Shown here piece by piece: positions 24,231-35,347 of a stretch of 64,000 nt of DNA. A program made the position numbers and the translations under genes. Below the pieces are notes generated by a model, which was not told where the DNA came from, ran no database searches, and saw nothing but the letters and a program-made list of their open reading frames with translations. The stretch comes from Nepenthes gracilis (taxonomy: Eukaryota > Streptophyta > Magnoliopsida > Caryophyllales > Nepenthaceae): positions 18,686,175-18,750,174 of the forward strand of contig BSYO01000006.1 of assembly GCA_033239525.1 (NCBI GenBank), written 5' to 3'. The first letter of the stretch is position 1, and every line of letters starts with the position of its first letter.

Positions 24231-24817
24231 GTTCATCCGAAAATAAAGTGTAAATTTGCATGCTCTACCTCTATTTAATTGTGATGAAACATATGATTAA
24301 ACGTTCATATTAAATTATAAGCTCCGAAAATATGTATTTGTACACCGAAAGTAAGGGAATGCGTCCCGGAGGCTTCTAGATGATATTTGACCACCAGAGG
24401 TAAGAAATTTCAAACTCTTTTGTGAACTTGGATTGAATTGTTAAAAGGAATTTAGTCCCACAGAAAGATGATAACCGAGCAAGTAAATGAAGGGAAATCC
24501 ACCAAAGTACGATATGTGATGGATTTGATCTCCCGGATGGAGATAAGGATGGGAATGTGATTTTTCGATTGGAAAATGTAATGTACTTGTGGTGGATCTT
24601 CCCTCAATGAAGGATTAATGCTGAAACTAGGACCATGGTTCATAGGGGTAGTATTCTCTGGTTTGCCATGTCCATCACGGTGTGAACCCAAGGAATATTT
24701 GGCCACGTATTTTAATCGCTCGTGGAAGCGGGTGATGTTCGTGGTATGCTTTAAAATACTACTGTAGAAGAGCGATGATTACCCTAGTCCTCGAGGGATA
24801 TGGGGTGAGTTGAGATA

Positions 24818-24915
24818 GCCGAGTGCTGCAGGCCTAAAATGTAGTCGATGGTCGAGTACTGCAGACCTAAAATATAGCCGATGGTTGATGCTACAAACCT
24901 AAAATATAGTCAGCT
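24818..24915 (+). repeat. Short tandem, core GTCGAGTACTGCAGACCTAA
   Basis: Three consecutive 32-33-bp units start near 24818, 24851 and 24883. Each carries a YTGCAGRCCTAAAATRTAGYCGATG-like core in variant forms. A related set lies in the 3' LTR around 31460-31560. The same core also forms the 47-bp array in solo LTR C. Confidence 0.8.
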
Positions 24916-25734
24916 TTAGAATGTGTAGCAGACACATTCCTTTTCTCGTTCTCTCACATCGTTGGCTAGTACGACCTACTAGCTCGGGTCGACAAAGATT
25001 AATAAAAGTAATGAAAATGAATGGACGTAACCGAAATAAACATGCAAACTAGATGATCCCAGATGTTCCCCTTCTCGAATGCTTCCTTTTATTCAAGTTA
25101 TATGTTTTCCCTACCCAATTACTATTTTTTCTGTTATTTGTTATAGTTAGTGATGTATGATTATATTTGTTGAGTTGTACGCTTACTCTTACTGTTTCTC
25201 CGTCCAGATGAGAACATTAAGCCGGTGCCCGATTATTTAGAGTAAGGAGAGAGACTTGCTTGAGAAGATTAGCTAGATGTCGAAGGTTTAAAGTTTTGGA
25301 TACGTTGTTGTAATAGAATGTAAATAGTCTTGTTTGATTAATGTGATTTATTATTATTTTATGGTTATTGTTATACTTCCAAAGGTTTCTAGATTTAACT
25401 ATACTTTCGCATTTATATTGATGTTTTGGATTTCGTTTAATCCTAGACGGCGTCTCTTTAGACCCAACATGGTAGATAGAAGTATTGTGTTAGAGCTATG
25501 GATGGTATGGCGATTGTGATCCTGTGTATTATGTTGTAAGTTAAAATGTTGATTATTGGATAGTTGTGTGCTTGTACAGGCTATTTTAAGCAGGTTATAT
25601 TTTTAATTTTTCGTCCAGTTGTAGAGAAAACTCTGCTGAAATTTCTGTAGGATCCATAATGATAAATTATGGACATAAGTTTATGTTACCATTGACGGAG
25701 GTTATTTAAGAAGAATAACCCGGCCCGTCACAGT

Positions 25735-25745
25735 TGGTATCAGAG
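25735..25745 (+). other. Primer binding site of element E
   Basis: TGGTATCAGAG, complementary to the 3' end of initiator Met tRNA, lies two bases after the 5' LTR end. This placement is standard for chromoviruses. Confidence 0.88.
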
Positions 25746-28700
25746 AAAAAAAGATGCCTTAGGTTTGATCTGAATCGTATGTGGAAGCTTAGGTTAGATT
25801 ATGATTGATCGAATAAGTAGATGAAAGCTTATATTGATTAAGCTAGTCCGGATAGTTTTGATTACTCCAATCCCAATAACTTAGGCTAGCACTAAGTTAG
25901 GAATGATGATTTAGTTCGATCGGTTAGCTTATGCGTTCCAGTTAGTGTTCTAGGAGTGGCCTAATCCGAATTGTTCCTGTTTCAAGAAAGTGTTAGCAGT
26001 GGCTCCTAGAAGGGGACTACTAATATTAGTGGCTGACTATAGGGTCGAGAGGAAGATGGTGTATAAAGACACCTTAATATTGAAATTTGATTGGTATCAA
26101 TTGGGTTCTTGAATTGGCCAATGTTGATTCGAGGCCTAGATTAATGAATTAATCTTGGTTTGAGGTTTAGGTTTGATCGATTCTGGATTGAAATCCTTAG
26201 GCTAATAATTTGCTAAGAAGGATTGCATGATCAACCTAACAAGCATGATGAATAGGGTGGAGTCAACGGCTCAAGGTTAGTATAACTAGAGTTAATTTCG
26301 GGCATACCAAGTCCCAGGATGACAATTCATAATTAATTTGGAGGTGCTTAAGTGTCCGGACTTTCGGGTAGCTCAGATCCTATTGAGGTTGAGATGTGGA
26401 TTCCGAGACTTAAGATGATGTTGCGATAATCCCATGTCTGATAGAAGATAAGATGTATTGCCCCATGTTAGACAGGAGGTGAAGTCGACCTCGATTAGTT
26501 GACATGGAAAAGATCATGGGCCTTAAGGATTAAGAGATATTGTCCTACATGTTTATGGAAGCTTTATGGATGAATGCTTTGTTTCGGTGAGAGTCTCAGG
26601 AGCATGTTTCGATAGTGATTTAGTTTGATCGCAAGATTGAGGAATGTCCTTATCTAGGGACGGACGGTGAAAAGGTCCAGTGTTTGAATTGAGATTCTAA
26701 GGTATTAACTCAGGATGTTAAGTGTCGCCTGTTGTGATAAGAGGTAAGGCTTTTGGGTTTGATATTGTAGCCTGGTGTCGTTTTGGGGATTCTGAGCCCA
26801 TGTTGCATTGTGTATTCGAGTTATGTGTAACTGGGGGACCTAGGCCTTACAATAGCGACAAAGGTGACCAAGTATTCGGGAGTATAGAAGATATATTAAG
26901 GTGGATGTACATGGATGAATCTTGAATAAATGTCTTTCCGAAGAGATTTTGGGACTATGATCTAAGTCATAGATAGCTTGGTCGCTGGACTAAGGATAGT
27001 TCGTATCCTCTAGCCTAGTAGTGAAGAAATCCAATGCCTTAGATCGGAGTTTTGATGGTGGTGGCACATAAGAAAATTGTGTTGATCGCCATGATAGAAG
27101 ACGAGATTTCTCAATTTTAATGTCACAAGACCTGTATCATTTGGGATCCTGAACATATAATTCTGTGATTCCTAATCAAAACTTATGACATTTTTGGGTT
27201 CGTAGATGCAATTGGTTGGGTTAATTAGAACCATTTTGTGGTGCCAATCTTGATGTGACATTATGGATGATTTGGTTAGCAAGTTGTTGAGTCGATCTGA
27301 ATTGGATTGGTAATCATATTATGTCTTGCAATTGAATTGTGTGATCTTGGGCATGAGCTTGAGCTAGCTACGATATCAAGTTTTAATCTGATATTAATAG
27401 TAATTTGGTGGGTGAACCGCTATGCTAGACTGGGCTGGACTGGTAAAAAGATAGCATTCTACAATCAGGTTATGGGATCTGAAGCATAAGTCTAAAATTG
27501 ATCGAGATATCAGCAGATTAGTATCGTCTTTCCTACAAATCAATTAATAAGGATTTGCGCTAAGTCCAATTTGTATAGGTGACTATACCCAAAGGTCATT
27601 TTGTGGTCAATGAGGGGTTTTGGTTATGTGAATATTTGAGGATGTTATCAGAAAGAAGAATAAGTTGATCTATCTTTAGTCGGTAATTCAAAGTTGTGTC
27701 GAAATCGACGCCGATCGTTGAGGATTCCATGTAAAATCGAGGAGGTATCGGTTTTGTATTATAATGGAATACTCTAGAACCTTCAAGGTAAATAAGACGA
27801 GCCAACAAGGTTGTTCATGAATTTCGAAAATGGGGTTGCCTAAGAGATAAATGATTTGATAAGCGGACTTTGTGAATGGATAGGTGAATTGTGTGGCCTG
27901 TATAAAAGCTTGATGATTGCTAAGATCGATTTGGGTCCATAGCATGTTAATTGTGGATTAGTGGGGGTTGTAGACTCGGCGGTATTCAGCATAAGAATAT
28001 GGCTACTACGAAGTTCAAAAACACTATTTGGATTTTGTAGGTTCACGGGTGTCTCATGAAATTTTATCGGATGGATCTTTGTGCCATATTTCGGCCCATG
28101 TTGAGGTGATTTCATTGATGAATTCAAAAGGACATAGGGTGTATGCAATTTGTTTGATGATTATATCATAACTTGTGAACGGATGTTAATCCGTATGCCC
28201 CATTGAGAAGGGAATGCGAGTTTAGTCTGAGGAAATACCTTGTTAAGCATGTGGTTCTTTGGTAATATGATTTTGAAATCCATAAGACTTTAAGTGATGG
28301 CTAATTGGGAAGATCGATTAGTGCCGTGGAAGCATATGGTCATTTTGGGTCTAACTAAAGTTATTTAGTGACCTAACAAGTATTTCTCGAGGATTACAGT
28401 GTCAGTGAGACATTTAACTTAGAAGAGATTTGTAATTGTAAGAACGAAAGATGAAAAAGTAGTTTTCGGGGACTAAAAATGGTTAATTGATGTCCATGTC
28501 ATTTTAGTTGACCCCTGATGGGTCTGGTAAATTATCGTAGAATGTAATGCTTTTGAGAAAGGATAGGATTATGTTACTCTAGCATCATGGTTGGTGGCAA
28601 CCCTCGGATTAAGTGGGGGAGAAGTTCATAATTAGAGTTACTCCACGTGTAGATTGGAATTAGCAATTGAAGTCTCCACTTTGAGAACTTATGAGTATTG

Positions 28701-29944
28701 TCTTTGAGGATAGCCGTTATCTAAGATTTTAAGAGCTAGAATAGTTGTGTCACTAAGAAAAAGATGATCATATGAGATTTCATGTGGATTTATCTGTTTA
28801 AAGATTGGGAAGATGAACCTCCGTGCCTCTTAAAGAAAGCGTACATCAATGCTGACAATTGATACTGCGAGTCTTTAGACATAGTATGTCCTTAAAGTCT
28901 CGTAGGAGACATGAAAGGTAAATCACAAGTAGGTCCAATACTTAGGTGATAGGATGTCATATTCTTAAATTAGGAGACAGAATTGTATACGATGTACTGG
29001 AGTTATGAATTTATGAAATATGAAGTCCTTATGGTTTTATTTCAGGGCAATTAGAGCGACCGCCATATCTTAATCATAGAAGATGTGTTCGGATTGGATT
29101 AGTTGTCTCCTTGGTATGCCAACGGGATTTTGAGGTTGCTCAGTAATCGAATTTTGAGGTTACGGGGAGAATGATCGAAAATTATGTCGAATCTTTGGGT
29201 GATCGTTATGACTGTAGTTTTGAATGTTGCTGTAATTGGATGATTGTGAGATTCATCTTCGTGGTATGACTATCCTAGGATTGTTTTGATCAGGGTTGCC
29301 GTATATTCTGGTGTGTGATATGGGTTATGTATTTTGGAAAATATGTCGGTTTGTCGACTTACCAATGAAATAGCGAGAATATAACTTATTCTAATTTTAA
29401 ATTTTGATTATGATTTAAGATTTACATCGAAATCTTAGTAAAACTTGTTTAGAGAATCTTTGGGACGTCAAGCTGAATTTGATATGGTGGTGAAATCCCA
29501 ATGGAATGATTCGTAGCTAGATAATTAATTAAAGCAGCGCAGTGAAAGCATTGTGAGCCCATGGCCCCAAAATTTCAGAATAAGGTTGAGATTTCCTGTG
29601 ATTGAATCCTTTTCAAGGTTTGGAATGAACTAAAGTGGAAGTTCATTTGTTTGTTTGAAGTATCGAATTAGGCTAGAGGAATAGCTAGCATTATTTTTAG
29701 GTCACTTCGAGAATTCTAGTGATTGTAATCAAGTCCCCCTTGTATCAATAGTCAAAGAAATCATTAAGTATTTGGGTTAAGCCGTTTTAGAGACTAAGAA
29801 TTCGTTTTGAGATGAGGGCCCCCTAGGATAAGTCGTTTGATTAAATATGTGATGTAGGATCGTGAAGAAGGAATTCTGAAAGAATTTTTTTCCCCAATTA
29901 TAAATCTTGAGGTTCGTCAAATTTTGAGGACGAAATTTTTATAA
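25746..29944 (+). pseudogene. Element E gag-pol interior, heavily degraded
   Basis: No ORF longer than about 100 residues survives. Recognisable pieces on the plus strand are a gag-like segment near 26370-26430 (PIEVEMWIPRLKMML) and an RT-like segment near 27910-28150. The latter has A-K-I-D-L-G, then FSIRIWLL (compare F..RYGHYEF in the family) and a distant IDEFKRT matching the L-M-N-R-V-F position. Order and strand agree with the LTR/PBS/PPT layout. Protease, RNase H and integrase should follow, but I could not place them with confidence. Confidence 0.6.
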
Positions 29945-29956
29945 GTGGGGGAAAGT
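29945..29956 (+). other. Polypurine tract of element E
   Basis: The purine run GTGGGGGAAAG directly precedes the 3' LTR start (TGTGAGG). It is the expected primer for plus-strand DNA synthesis. Confidence 0.8.
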
Positions 29957-32375
29957 TGTGAGGTTTCAAGTTAAGAATATAATAATTAGAAGATAATTAA
30001 GTTAACATAGGTGAATTGTAGTCAAAAGGTACGGGAGGAATCAGATTAAAAATCTCAAAGAGTCGGAATTGGTAAATCGGGAACGAAAATTGTAAGTCGT
30101 GAAATATTAATTCGTAAATAAGATTTTAGATTTTAAATTATGATAATCATGACTTATTAATGTTATATAATCAAAAGTAAGGTCCAAGGATGTGAAAGAT
30201 TGAGTTAGAATGGTCAAAACGGGTCTCGAACGGCAAAAACGCGAAGTGAGCTTGCTACGGGCTTACTGCAGACCTGACCTGCACCCTCCGTGAGCTCGAG
30301 CCCACGAAGAGCACAGAATCCAGATTTGTCTGTACTTGCCGCACGATCGCCACTCTGGGCAATAAGGCTGCGCTCGCTGCGCGCTCGAGCACCAACCCGT
30401 TTTAAAGCCTCGTGCTGCTTTGCAATTTTCATTTTCCCATGTTTTAAAACTTTCTAGAGAGAGAGGGCGTCGATTTTAGAGAGAGAAATGAGGAGATCGA
30501 GCCATCTAAAATGCCACTGGTACTGTTCATCCAGGACGAAATGAAAAAATTGCATGCTTCTACCTTCGTATTATGTTGAATCGACCTCAAAATGTGAATC
30601 ACCACGTCCCAAATGTGTATATATGTCGGCCATGTGATCGTTCTCACACGTTTTGACCTGTTCGCGGCGTCTGAGCCCTCTAAAATGCTACTATTACTGT
30701 TCATCCGGGATGAAATGGAAAAATTGCATACTTGTACCTTCGTATTATGTAGAATCAACCTTAAAATGTGAATCACCACGTCCCAAATGTGTATATATAT
30801 TGATCGGACGATCGATCTCGTAAAATTCAACCCGTTCGCAGCGTCCGAACCCTCTAAAAGTGGCCTGACACTATTCATTCAAAAATAAAGTGTAAATTTG
30901 CATGCTCTACCTCGATTTAATTGTGATGAAACGTATGATTAAATGTTCATGTTAAATTGTAAGCCCCAAAAATATGTATTTGTATTCCGGAAGTAAGGGA
31001 ATGCATCCCGGAGGCTTCTAAATGATATTTGACCGTTGGAGGTAAGAAATTTCTAACTCTCTTGTAAACCTGGATTGAATTGTTAAAAGGGATTAAGTCC
31101 CACAGAAAGATGAGAATCGAGCAAGTAAATAAAGGGGAATCCACCAAAGTACAATATGTGATGGATTTGATCTTCCGGATGGAGATAAGGATGGGAATGT
31201 GATTTTTCGATTGAAAAATGTGATGTACTTGTGGTAAATCTTCCCTCAAGGAAGGATTTATTTTGAAACTAGGACCATGGTTCACAGGGGTAGTATTCTC
31301 TGATTTTCTATGTCCATCACAGTGTGAACTCAAGGAATACTTGGTCACGTATTCTGGCTGCTCGTGGAAGTAGGTAATATTCGTGGTACGCCTTAGGATA
31401 CTACTGTGGAAGAACGAGGATTGCCTTGGTCCTCGGGGGATATGGGGCGAGTTGAGATGACCGAGTGCTACAAGCCTAAAATGTAGCCGATGATCGAGTG
31501 CTGTAGACCTAAAATGTAGTCGATGGTCTAGTGCTGCAGACCTAAAATGTAGCCGGTTTTAGAATGTGTGGCAGACACATTCCTCTTCTCGTTCTCTCAT
31601 TTCGTTGGTTAGTACGACCTACTAGCTAGGGTCCGCAAAGATTAATGAAAGTAATGAAAATGAATGGACATAACCGGAATAAACATGCGAATCAGATGAT
31701 CCCAGATGTCCCCCTCCTCGCATACTTCCTTTTATTCAAGTTATATGTTTTCCCTATCCAGTTACTATTTTTCCTGTTATTTGTTTTAGTTAGTGATGTA
31801 TGATTATATTTGTTGAGCTGTACGCTCCCTCTTACTATTTCTCCTTCCAAATAAGAATATTAAGCCGGCGCTCAATTATTTAGAGTAAGGAGAGAGACTT
31901 GCTTGAAGAGATTAGCTGGATGTCAAATGCTTGAAGTTTTGGATACGTTGTTGTAATAGAATGTAAATAATCTTGTTGGATTAATGTGATTTATTATTAT
32001 TTTATGGTTATTGTTATACTTCCGCAGGTTTCTGGATTTAACTATACTTCCGCATTTATGTTGATGTTTTGGATTACGTTTAATCTTAGACAGCGTCTTT
32101 TTAGACCCAACATGGTAAATAGGAGTACTGTGTTAGAGCCATGGATGGTACGGCAATTGTGATCCTGTGTATTGTGTTGTATGCCAAAATGTTGATTATT
32201 GCATAGTTGTGTACTTGTTCAGGTTATTTTAAGTAGGTTATATTTTTTATTTTTCGTCCAATTATAGAGGAAACTTTGTCAAAATTTCTGTAGGATCCAT
32301 AATGATAAATTATGGATATAAGTTTACGTTACCATTGACAGAGGTTATTTAAGGGGAATAACCTGATCCGTCACT
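29957..32375 (+). repeat. 3' LTR of element E
   Basis: Partner of 23291-25732, with the same GC-rich block, 174-bp tandem and short tandem. The last base appears to be T where the 5' LTR has A (CCGTCACT versus CCGTCACA). The visible divergence between the two LTRs indicates an old insertion. Confidence 0.9.
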
Positions 32376-32558
32376 GTACGTGTCCTCACACAGGGGTCGG
32401 GATGATCATCAGCCCGACTACCTATAAGATGGTAGTTGCTACATGAGATAGCATCTCTAATTGGTACACTAATTTGTACTCGTATATTCGTCATGTTGGC
32501 TTTTATAGGAGTGTGGTAGTCGAACTTTTTAGTCATTTCTCACAGACGGCGCTAATGA
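32376..32558 (-). pseudogene. Element F gag start and primer binding site
   Basis: 32345-32536 (minus) holds the first part of F gag after its 5' leader, cut by E at 32375. At 32538-32556 the minus strand reads TTAGCGCCGTCTGTGAGAA, the TGGCGCCGTCTGTGGGAA-type primer binding region seen in Tat-lineage elements, with the first bases altered. It lies immediately after the 5' LTR in element orientation. A comparable site follows the LTR of element G. Confidence 0.75.
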
Positions 32559-33214
32559 TGCATCCTCGGACCCAAATTATTGTGCAAATTAGGAAGCTAA
32601 TAATTATCTGTCAAGTTTGAAGTGGGTTCGATCTCCATACACTCTTGATATAAATCTTGTGCAATACAATAGAGTACAATTAAAGGATTGACGGGACTCA
32701 CTCTCCAATATATTCTCTGACGCTCAAGTCAGTATTTTTCTTTGAGGAAAAAAATGGGAGAATGCAAGTGTAGATACTGTAAAAATAATTCTTGTTTGAC
32801 GTATGTATTTTTTAGAAAGTGTCTTAGTGAGAAAGTGTGTACTTTTAACATCTTAAATTTGTCTTTTGTCTGGTTAAGCATCCTCCTCCTCCTGTTGAGA
32901 AGGAGGAATTTATATAGAAATTAGGGGGCGGTTAATTTTTTTTATCAACCGCTTAAGAAACCGTCTGGTGGATAAGATGATGTTCAACTGGCGATTTCAA
33001 CCAATGTTTGAGATTGTTTAATCCAGATAAGAGAAGATAATTACTTCGGTCGTTAATATTGGTTTCGTCTTCCTTCAAGGAGCAAATCGTTCAAATAGGG
33101 CAGACGGATATGTCCTCCAATTTGGACCGTATAAGCTAATTGGGCATCCATTTTTTATGGGCCAAATCTTTGGACGGACTCTTCTTCTTGGGCCAATTGT
33201 AACAACATCCATTA
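32559..33214 (-). repeat. 5' LTR of element F
   Basis: Partner of 13714-14934, about 656 bp. It lacks the TRIM and so preserves the uninterrupted site: GACGCTCAAGTCAGTAT followed by TTTTCTTTGAGG, at the place where the other LTR has the insertion. In minus orientation it ends GGATGCA next to the primer binding site. Confidence 0.85.
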
Positions 33215-34933
33215 AATTTGATTCTTGCATGTTCAAAATATTTTATATTTTAAAGTACTTTTACGTAAAATTTTATATTTATATAAAATTATTTAAAAAT
33301 ATAAATAATTTTTAAAAATAATATTTTAGATTAAAATATTACCTAAATATTTTATATAAATAATTTTTATATAAAAATTATTAATTATATAAAAATATAC
33401 TTTTTTAAGACATTGTATTTCTCTCAAATAATAATTCAGGCTAATTATTTTTATCTATAACCTAATTCAATATAAAAAATCTAATATGATTATTTTTTTT
33501 TTACTTTAATGGCTTAAAAATCTCATTTATATTGATTATATCTATAAAATATCAGTCAATTATATCAAACTATTTAGACAGACTGATTTTTATAAGTCTA
33601 AGGGTTTTCGGATGATATTTTAGTTATTATTTTTTAAATAATGATAATAATAATAAATTAAGAAGTAAAAAAAATAGAAGATATTTTAGTTGAAAATATT
33701 AACAAATAAAAAAGCACGCCTGAGGAGGATAGAGGTGGCGTAATTAAATAAAAAAGAGGGAGGAATTAAATATTTGGCAGCGATTAGAGAGGGGCATCGG
33801 GCGCCGGAGTACAAAAGAGGCAAATAGCGGACCATTGCCGTACTCTTGGTTTGGACTTTTATGGAAAATCTTCCTCCCTCCTTATAATATTCCAATTTCC
33901 TTTTTCTGAAACCGAACTCATCCTCCCAAACATCTCCTTACCATCTCTCCTCTTTCTCTCTCTAGCCTCAGCCTTCACCACCACACCAATTTTCTCTCGG
34001 ATTCCCATAAATACCCTCGTCGTCCTTCTTAATTTTCCCCTTCTGGCAACGGTAAAAAACGAAAAAACCCAGGCGATAGTTACCTTGAAATGAAGGTTAA
34101 AAAATAAAATTGGGACAGGCGGGTGACTGTTTGACGTTGAGGGTTGGAGGTGAAAAAATTGGAATTGAATGAGTCTGTGCAATTACTGCTCCGTACTACC
34201 CATCTTTCTCTGGTCTTTCTGCTGTCCACTTCAATCTTGCCATGTTCGGTTGTATTAAATTTATCAGAAAATTATGGATTTTAATAGTGTTTATTCAACT
34301 ACATAATTTGTTATTTGATCTAATTACAGAATATTCATTATTTGACAAAATCAAAATAATATAATATAAAAAATTAAAGGGTTATTGCTTTTTTTTCTTC
34401 GAAATAATTATTCGTTGATTTTTGTCAATGGAATAAAATAAAATTATTTGTGTTATTTATTCTTTAATAATATATATTCTATTTATAACTTACGTCTCTA
34501 TAATAGTCAAGTTACTTGGGTGGGTAAAGTAGCGTGAGAATAAGGAAACAAATGCATACAGCGAGAGATAGCTTTTCGATTTGGTTAACGTTAAAAGAGT
34601 AACGTAAGAAAAGGATGGTTTTGTTAACCCGAAGAAAAGAACGAGATGGTTTTATCTTTCCTTTTTTCGTGTTCTTCCTCGTTTGAACAGTCAATAAGAA
34701 AGAGAAAGCGAGAGGGGAGAAATTATACGCGGAAAGGTGAGAGATAGAGCAAGCTTGCAAGGAGGAAGAGAGAGAAAGGGACGGGGAGAAGAGACTGTGC
34801 GTATCTACAACTGTTCATAGCAGGAGAAATTGATATGCAGAGGGCAAAATGATTGAATAAAGAAAAGAAGTGGGTGTTTGTAGTAAAAACCCATAAATTA
34901 TGATCTACTATTGAAAAAGCGACGGGATGTCAA

Positions 34934-34937
<4 letters not shown>
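33215..34937. other. Region upstream of the AP2 gene
   Basis: Positions 33215-33660 are very AT-rich. A stretch at 33240-33415 resembles 63650-63830. From about 33700 the base composition rises, with scattered short ORFs on both strands (33686-34182, 34512-34760) that overlap each other and show no domain. It probably includes AP2 promoter and distal regulatory DNA. No specific factor site can be supported by eye. Confidence 0.4.

Positions 34938-34971
<34 letters not shown>
34938..34971 (+). repeat. (GA)n microsatellite in AP2 5' region
   Basis: About 17 GA dinucleotides, followed by more GA-rich sequence to about 34996. GA/CT repeats are common in 5' UTRs and promoters of plant developmental genes and can be bound by BPC proteins. 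Any such role here is inference. Confidence 0.9.
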
Positions 34972-34975
<4 letters not shown>

Positions 34976-35347
34976 GGTGGAGAGAGAGAGAAAGGGGAAC
35001 TTTAAAGAGGTGGGCTGCTTTCGGCTAAGCTTCCTCAGGCAGGCATCGTTCTATGCTGCATAGGGTAGTTGGAGATACAAGATCTTTCAACTTCTTCTTC
35101 CTCTATCTCTTTTTTCATTTTTCCTGCAACATATCGCTTTTTTTTTTTTTCCATTTCGTTCTTTCAACGCTACTCCATTCCCGAACCTTCCAATTTTTTT
35201 AAGAAAAAAATAAATTGTTCTTGATAGGTAGAGGGAGATTCTGCAACAAACCTGAGAAAAAAAAATCGAGATTTATGGTAAAAAAGCAGTAGAAGGGGGA
35301 GGTGTAAAAAGCTCAAATTTGGTTGATCGAGGGAAGGAGGAAAAGAA
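34972..35347 (+). promoter_or_regulatory. Probable AP2 5' UTR / proximal promoter
   Basis: Pyrimidine-rich runs (35089-35170) and purine-rich leader sequence precede the ATG. No certain TATA box or transcription start can be assigned. Confidence 0.35.

Larger units (their letters stand above)
23291..25732 (+). repeat. 5' LTR of element E
   Basis: Alignable end to end with 29957-32375 with scattered substitutions and small indels. It contains a GC-rich block with repeated GCTCGAG words (23590-23760), a 174-bp tandem duplication (23857-24204) and a 32-33-bp short tandem (24818-24915). ORFs inside (23608-24236) are repeat translations. Confidence 0.9.
23291..32375 (+). mobile_element. Element E: full-length chromovirus-like Ty3/gypsy retrotransposon nested in F
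   Basis: Two long LTRs, 23291-25732 (2442 bp) and 29957-32375 (2419 bp), begin TGTGAGGTTTCA and end CCGTCAC(A/T). After the 5' LTR is TGGTATCAGAG (25735-25745), an initiator-Met-tRNA primer binding site. Before the 3' LTR is GTGGGGGAAAG, a polypurine tract (29945-29955). The flanks GTAAG (23286-23290) and GTACG (32376-32380) are a 4-of-5 target duplication. The 4.2-kb interior is riddled with stops. It splits the gag of F, so it is younger than F. Confidence 0.9.
13714..33214 (-). mobile_element. Element F: Tat-lineage Ty3/gypsy retrotransposon with nested insertions
   Basis: This is a minus-strand element bounded by two alignable LTRs (32559-33214 as 5', 13714-14934 as 3'). After removing the TRIM and one AGTAT copy, the 3' LTR is about 654 bp against 656 bp for the 5' LTR. 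Between them on the minus strand come a primer binding site, gag, protease, RT, RNase H and integrase relics. A plus-strand ORF relic lies between integrase and 3' LTR. The gag is split by chromovirus E (23291-32375). Many stops and frameshifts make all ORFs dead. The flanks TAATA and AATTT do not form a clear target duplication. Lineage follows from the RT block KACPKNSF..PRID and the PBS core. Confidence 0.85.

Noticed and set aside
23825..24236. 133-residue repetitive ORF that could suggest a repeat protein
   Set aside because: It translates the 174-bp tandem duplication of the E LTR and is present in altered frame in the other LTR.
13714..33214. TRIM considered as a Cassandra-type element carrying 5S rRNA sequence
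   Set aside because: The LTR at 13887-14133 lacks the 5S rRNA internal promoter boxes, so it is an ordinary TRIM.
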